This document shows, in pieces, positions 57,775-64,000 of a stretch of DNA of 64,000 nucleotides. The DNA is taken from positions 84,127,847 to 84,191,846 of the forward strand of contig NC_087064.1 in the NCBI RefSeq assembly GCF_963678635.1, given 5' to 3'. This DNA is from Symsagittifera roscoffensis (Eukaryota > Xenacoelomorpha > Acoela > Convolutidae). The notes under the pieces are model-generated. The model was given only the letters and a program-made list of their open reading frames with translations, searched no databases and had not been told where the DNA came from. How positions within the stretch are numbered: the first letter of the stretch is position 1; each line of letters starts with the position of its first letter. The translations under genes and the position numbers were made by a program.

Positions 57775-58493
57775 CTGAAACGCTCACATAGCTATTTACA
57801 TTATTGTACTTTTCGTTCAGTTGATTCCATTCTATAAATTGTGCATGCAACAACTAACAAAACATAAAAAAACTACTGAGCAAAAATATGTGATGTCTGA
57901 AAACACACAAACAAAGATCAGCTCAAATAGCAGAGGCGGAAAAAATAACAAGCAACGCTCTGAAGCAGAAAGAGAAAAGGATCTAGGGTTTTCTCGGTGG
58001 GTGGCTATTTTCAAAATTCAATTTTTCGATTTGTTTTGGTAGGCCTAATTAATTTTCCGAACTCTCTCAAAACACTACAAAGACCCTATTTAGCCATAAT
58101 TATCTGCGCCTCAAGCATCTTTTTGAAAAAAAAATAGTTCAGCTTTTAGGTGCTATCCAAAAAATGGCGTTTTTCGGCGGCGAGCGATCCCTCATCAAAA
58201 TTTTCATATTTTGTCGCCACATACTAGCTCAGAAGAATTTCAGGGTCGGTTGACTCAAAATGGATGATGTAAAATAGTACCAAAGGGCGACCCTTTATAT
58301 GACTATATGGCTGCCCGACTAAATTCGCCCCTGAAAATTTATGAGAAATGGGGTTTTAGAACACATTTAGCGTTGAGACTTAAGTCAATAGTTGATTATT
58401 AACTTTCAAAGCTCTAAAAAAGGTTGAGGTCTTAGTTATGATAAGATTAACTTTTGGGATTTGAGATGATGAAAACGAAAAAAGAAAAAGTAC

Positions 58494-58696
58494 CGCATGA
58501 CGTTATGTAGTCTGCTGTTCACTCTGTCTAGTTTAGAAGTGCCCGACCTCATTCGAAGCGCTGGCTGCTCAGAGTCGTCTATACTGTCCCGTTTGACAAA
58601 TGAGAGGCACTTGTCCTCGTCTGTGGGTGTCGGAGTAGGGGTTGCAACATCGCTCTCTGGAAGTAGCGATATATTTTTCACCAGCATAGATTTACA
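58494..58696 (-). CDS. LRRK: LRRK copy C Ser/Thr/Pro-rich linker exon
   Basis: 203 bp, peptide identical to copies A and B. Confidence 0.66.
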
Positions 58697-60070
58697 CTTG
58701 AGAGCGTTAGTATATTAAAGCGAATCTTCTTTTTTCCTAGCTTAACTCGCAAATAAAATTTCATTAAAAGAGTTTGCTTATTTGGTGGCTATCTTGCTAT
58801 AATCACGATTTGTAGCATTAGAAACTTCATACCATCTGTTCTCTGCTTTATATGTGGCTTTTCTTAGTGTATTATTTAGTAGCAGTGACTTAGTATTTAG
58901 TGTGTGGGATTCATAGTCTCTAGGTCGCAGACCGAATCCGAGACATGGCCGAGTTTTTACTAAGTCGAAGATTATTTCTTCTTTTTCTTAGTGCACTTAT
59001 AGAGCTTCTTTTGTCGTTTTCTTGCTAGTGTTTGCGCAGCACAGCTTCGCCTCTGTATAACCGCAAGAAATTGACCACTAGGAATTAAAATGTTTTTTAT
59101 TGTTCCGACATTCAATACGAAAGTAACGGAATATTTGTGCTCGAAATTCTTCAGACAAATTTCGACATTTTAACTATATATTTTTGACGGAGTTTTTTTA
59201 TAATCATTCAGAAAGCATTTTTGTCCTGAGCTTGAATTTGAAAAGATATTCCACCTGTAATTATTTTTCGTAAAGATATGGGGGTTAAAAGATTGCTATT
59301 TTGACCACAATTATCGCGCGATAAATTTCCGGCTATTAACGCGTAAGCGGAGGTTTAATCCGTCTTTGAAATTGTTCCAAATTGATTGAAAGAAGCTTAT
59401 TTACCATAATTGGTGTGTAACAAGGAACAAAATTTATTCTTTTGTAGTTTATATGGCGTGTGGGGGGTGGGGCAATTTTTATAGAAAAAATTTCAATTAG
59501 AAAAAAAATTTTCCATTTTTTTTATTACATTTGATTTGTTAATAATATTTATGTTATAAGTGCTCCATAAACCTTAAAAGGCAATCAGAACATTCAGGGC
59601 TTCGTCTTGTTTTTGTATTTTTGTCAGATAAGTTTTCAAGGAATTATCAAACAATTTTTGCTAAGGTTGGTTAATTCAAACTCCGAGATTGTTTTTTTGT
59701 TTGTTAGATTTTTTAACCAATCAAAAAGTTGATGGTAAGCGGTAGCAGTGTCTGCATGTTTTCCCACAACTTGTTAATTTTTGTTTCAACAATTTGGCTC
59801 AATGACTAATTTTTACAAAAAAAATTCACGTAGACTAACAAGACTATTCCAAAATTATTTGTTCTTCATCGTAGCCTGGTTCAATCAATAGTTACATCAA
59901 AAAGATGATGCTTTTGTGAGACGGCTTTTGGGAGACATGATGTTTTTGTGAGATGTTATTTTTATAGACAGTCATGCAATATCGTGAGGCGATAACTCGT
60001 AGAAAGCGACATTGGTCGAAAGCGACCATTCGCACTTTTTTGAAAAAGCAACGATTTATTTAGGCGATAA

Positions 60071-60298
60071 GGATCTACTTAACATTTCCCCCCCTCCACT
60101 TTTAAGAAAAAAAAAGGGGAAATTGTTAAGTAGATTGCAGCAAAATTAGAATTTTCAATACAAAGCTCTAGCGCTAAACAGATTGCAGCAAAATTAGAAG
60201 TCTCAATACTAAGCTCTAGCGCTAATTTACTGCTTTTATTAATAGGGCTGGCAATTCTTAAGAAGGTACCAAAGGGAGGGCAATTGTTAAGTAGATCC
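60071..60298. mobile_element. hAT-like MITE, cassette C copy
   Basis: TIRs and both GGCGATAA target-site duplications (60063-60070, 60299-60306) are intact. Confidence 0.85.
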
Positions 60299-60833
60299 GG
60301 CGATAATTCGTAACAGGCAAATTCGTACCTGGAAAATTATTAATTTTTGTTTTATCTTTCAAAATCACATCGTTTCGTCTAAGGTGGTCAAATTGGGCAA
60401 ACTTTCATAAGAAACCAATACAAAACGTCACAAATAAAACCACATGGAGATGGAGTAGAAAGCCTTGTAAGACATTTTGAACAACTTTCAACGATGATAT
60501 CGTACATAAAAACGGTGAGCATGACAGTTAAGTTAGGCGCGCCTTTCTGCCAGGAGAAATGGGCGAACTCCAGAAATTTATAAGATAGTGGCTTTGAGAA
60601 AGCTATTTTTTTCAGGTCGGGGGTTAGGCTTGTTTTAAGGGGGGGGGGGGTTAAAAATTTTCCCCGTCAAGCTGTTCAATCCTGTTTTTTGTTTCAGTGT
60701 CAAAAGTGCTGCCGTTAGTGCCCTTTTTGAAGCAAAACACAAGAGAGGACCACTATGTTCGCGCATTTTGACAACTGAGGGATTTTCTAATTGAATTCTA
60801 GTCGCGTGTTTTATATTTCTTTGTTGTTTCATT

Positions 60834-61134
60834 GTTAGAACTTAAATTGTTTCTGATCAAAGTAAGTTTTTTGTCAGGACTTAGTGTGGCTTGGTGCAAA
60901 TAGCCGCTCTCTACAAATCGTCGCTTTTTAAAATACAACGAATTAGCTGTCGCTTTCGACCATTTGTGGCTTTCGACAAATCGTTGCCTTGCCATGTAAT
61001 ATGCTCTACCCTGGTGAAAGTGTGGTTTCTTTCTCTGCTTATGGGGCCTTCCGTCTTCCTCTTCCTCAGAACTGGAGGTGGAGTCTGCATTTGTATCTCG
61101 CCTATTGGCCGCTACTTCTTTGAAGATAGCTGCA
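60834..61134 (-). CDS. Possible LRRK copy C acidic/basic exon
   Basis: Identical in sequence to the copy A segment, including SPDKK. The reservations about its 3' boundary and repeat-like words apply equally. Confidence 0.22.
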
Positions 61135-61352
61135 AACAGGCAAGTATATAAACTGACAGTAGAAGAAAAAGTAGCCATCCGGAAAAACAAACAAAAGCAA
61201 GTTCCTTCTTTCTATAGCCAAAATCGCTTTCGCTGCAAAAAAATTGAATTGTGCCAAATAAAAGATAAGGTTAGATTTTCAAAAAACTAAATCAAAAATT
61301 AACTAATTTAAAAAAAATAAAATTTAAAATGTTATCGAAAAAGATCTAGCAC

Positions 61353-61562
61353 AGGTGCCTGATGTGTTGTTGCGTTGCTGGAATTTGGTCACACTTTCCA
61401 CACTGCACTGCAGATGAAGATGAGTGACTGGGAGCACTGTGTTGTCTCTCTCCGACAGACAATTGGGACAGGGCAAGACCCTTTCTATCGAGTGCTCCCC
61501 ACAGCTAAATGTAGAAACATCAATCACGCTTTCAAACAAAACTCTCTTAATGTCTGGAGCAT
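61353..61562 (-). CDS. LRRK: LRRK copy C cysteine-pair exon
   Basis: Motif and frame are intact. The changes seen against A (GGA/GGG and AGT/AGC) are synonymous. Confidence 0.56.
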
Positions 61563-61623
61563 CTAATAGAGGGAAATTGGTTTGAGTATAAACTAAAATG
61601 CGAAAAGAATTCTCCCATTTTAC

Positions 61624-63098
61624 CTGTCTCCCATCATCTGGGGTCTCTGACCCAAGTTGGGGTACCACTCCGTCAACAACATGTCCACATGTTGAGATAT
61701 GATCTCAAAAAAATGAGCGATCGTTCTCAATTTAGGCCCCAAGTACGTGCACTCGGATAAGCTGTAATTATGAAACATGTGTTGTTCTATGATTGTAACA
61801 CTGGGCATGAACACTTTGATTGACAGCACTTGTTTCGGAAAAGACTTGTTCAGCTCTCGCTCTTGGAACTGTACATCAGTTTTGACTCTAAAAGTGTCTT
61901 CGATGTTCAGAGTTCTAGCCATATGACCTTGAGGGTTTATGAGAACGTGTTTTCGTATCTTAACTGTTTCCGGCAGCTGGGCGAAAGGAGATACTTCTCG
62001 GCATTGGTCCTCGCAGAGAACCTCTTTCACTTCCAGAACGGGAATGTGGCTCCACAGAAATAACCCCACGCCCGTTTTCCAGCAGCGCCAGCTAAATCCA
62101 GAGTTCAACGCGTAGTCCACCAATGGTGTAAACAAATTACTCCCTGTTTCAGACGACTGACTTGAAAACTGTTGTCCAAAGATGTCGCCTGCTGTTAGCG
62201 AAAACTGCTCGTCTGAAATTATTCGGGCTATAAATCGAGCCCAAAAACCGAATGGGATGTAAGAAAAGATCATAAACTTAGAAAGACATCGCACGTTTTC
62301 TGCTTCGGGCAAGTGAAGTGTCAGAAGAGTTTTGTCGGTGTCCAGCAGATCGCGCGCGTGGGGTGGTTCCCCTTTTAGAATCTCAACTTTGCTGAAAACT
62401 TTGTAGTGTTTCCTTGTGATGCCTCTGCGTCTCGATTGGCCTTGCTTCGGTTCTAGAGATGAGACGGCGGCAAAACCCGAGTACTCTGGTGCCACGACGC
62501 TAGCAGTGGGGATGTCGCGATTCAGCTGGTTGTCATACCTCTCAATGTGTTCCTTCTCGGTCGGCAGCGACGACGGAATCAACATGTAGTTCTCACTGAA
62601 CTTAAGAGCCACTTCAAACTGAGACAGCAGCGGGATGAATAAACTGGGCCAAGTTTTGAACTTACTCACTGCAGCAATTTTTGAGATGCGACTTAAGAAG
62701 TCACTCACTTTGGCAATTCCACTGCTGCCGTAGTTTTTGTTCTCTTTAACGGTGATCACTTCGGCCAATTGATCGGCCATCCATTGCGGGTCTACGAAGT
62801 ACTTGTCATTCAGAAGAGTGCTTTCGTAGTGCAAAATGATTCCGTTTTCGTGCATAAATTGCATCATGGTGTTAAACTCAGCTGAATCTAATTCTCGCAT
62901 GTTTTGCTTCAGCAAATGTCCGTTTATCTTGTCTCGTAGTTTCTGTCCGCTCAAAATGGGCTCCTGGTTTTCCCTTTTCAGGTCTGCTCGCAACTGTCTC
63001 ACCCAGCCCTCCACTTCCTTGTACTTTTTCGGAACCTCTATGTCGATTATGTTTTTGTTCTTGTCATTTTTCTCGTCGCTTTTCATTTCGGATGCAAC
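61624..63098 (-). CDS. LRRK: LRRK copy C COR-domain exon
   Basis: The 488-codon stretch is identical at the protein level to copy B as far as can be read (H258, N413). Splice sites are intact. Confidence 0.83.
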
Positions 63099-63532
63099 CT
63101 ATTCACAACATAAGAACACGAAAAATAAATGTAAGACTAAAAGTTCTCTTTGAGATTCTCGGATCAAAATAAAAGACTGCCCGCAACCACCAACCATCAC
63201 AAAAACAGCGGCTCGGCAAATAGTCAATTAACGTTGGGGCTGCGTTAGCGCCAGTGAAAAGGCAATTTTTAGACGAAACCTTCCAAAAAGTGCGCGAGAA
63301 CGTTATCGTTTTTGGGATGTTTTTTTTGAAAGGGCGCCAAAGTCTTTAAAATGTTCTACAAAAACTGGCAAATTGAGTTTAAGTCCGGAGTGTCTCAGTC
63401 ATAGAGTAATTTCAGATAAGGTACACCGTCTGTTTGTCACGCTATCTTATTTTTGGCCGGATATATTCGAGCAACTTTTTAGTCCGAAACCGATTTAAAT
63501 CCTACTCTTATATCTCCTATAATTATATATTT

Positions 63533-64000
63533 GGATTTCAGTAATTTTTTCTGCTAATTCGTTGTCGAAGTCATGAATTTTGTCTAAATGGGAAGTAGTT
63601 TTTTGAACATTTTCTATTTTTGTAGCTTTAAATTTTCTTTTTCTTGTAGTTTCCTGATGATTTCAACTTGTTCTAACTTGTCTACTAGTTTTTCGAAATC
63701 TATTTAGGATTCTCGGATTTATGATGCTTGTGATTCTTTTTATTAATTGTGGTGCTAAGGTCATCATTAGAATTTATCTCACTATCATATTTTTGTAATC
63801 ATAAGGATTGAAAGAATAAGTTTTGCGTACTAGGGTTTTGTTTCTTACTGCGATTTGTTTTATGGTTTCAAACGGAAGTCTACAACTTTCGTTGCACAAA
63901 ACTTTTTGATGTTGTTTATTTCGTTCAGAGTCAAATGTTTTTGAATAACGTTGAGTCAATAAATTTCAATCGAATTTGACTTCTAGTGGTGTTACTGAAA
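63533..64000 (-). mobile_element. Retroelement gag array C: start of truncated block
   Basis: Same host/element breakpoint (TTTGGATTTCAG) as cassettes A and B. It includes the TQRYSKTFDSERNK piece at 63959-63774. It continues beyond the window. Confidence 0.8.

Larger units (their letters stand above)
55343..64000. repeat. Segmental tandem duplication, cassette C (cut by window end)
   Basis: The third copy, starting at the same kinase/LTR junction. The window ends 468 bp into its gag array, so neither its length nor the number of further cassettes is known. Confidence 0.92.

Overview
The window looks like invertebrate metazoan genomic DNA. It is AT-rich, has spliced genes and long tandem repeats, and shows no bacterial gene organisation. 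The only recognisable host gene is on the minus strand: a leucine-rich-repeat-kinase-like Roco protein (LRRK family). I can place its COR domain, a cysteine/histidine linker, a kinase with a DYG motif, and the start of a WD40-type region. The species cannot be determined from the sequence.

Layout. (1) 1-2060 is a satellite of about 166-bp monomers arranged in a 664-bp four-monomer higher-order repeat. (2) 2421-7360 is a 103-bp minisatellite of about 48 copies with an internal 1749-bp duplication; short plus-strand reading-frame remnants flank it. (3) 7487-11630 is non-coding, with several degenerate local repeats. (4) 11694-20605 is LRRK copy A: kinase/WD40 exon, three small phase-consistent exons, a cysteine-rich exon, and the COR exon. 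(5) 21042-32744 is a degenerate LTR retrotransposon on the same strand: LTR, primer-binding-site-like sequence, gag start, and a 2.7-kb gag block repeated in tandem. (6) 32745-55342 (copy B) and 55343-64000 (copy C, cut by the window end) repeat the whole cassette from kinase exon through COR to retroelement.

The cassette period is 19,898 bp from A to B and 22,598 bp from B to C. The 2,700-bp difference equals one extra gag block in B. Each cassette junction falls exactly between an LTR end and codon 243/244 of the kinase ORF. Only copy A keeps the complete kinase and the WD40 start; B and C have kinases that run into the LTR and stop after nine more residues. No ROC GTPase or LRR exons are present, because the upstream side of each COR exon is occupied by retroelement DNA.

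Interpretation (inference): unequal recombination involving LTR-element copies, one of them inserted in the kinase exon, amplified a COR-linker-kinase cassette. Each cassette now has a same-strand LTR upstream that could act as promoter and, for B and C, an LTR downstream that could end the transcript. Sequence alone cannot exclude an assembly artefact such as concatenated haplotypes. A small hAT-like MITE with a perfect 8-bp target-site duplication sits in the same intron of all three copies.
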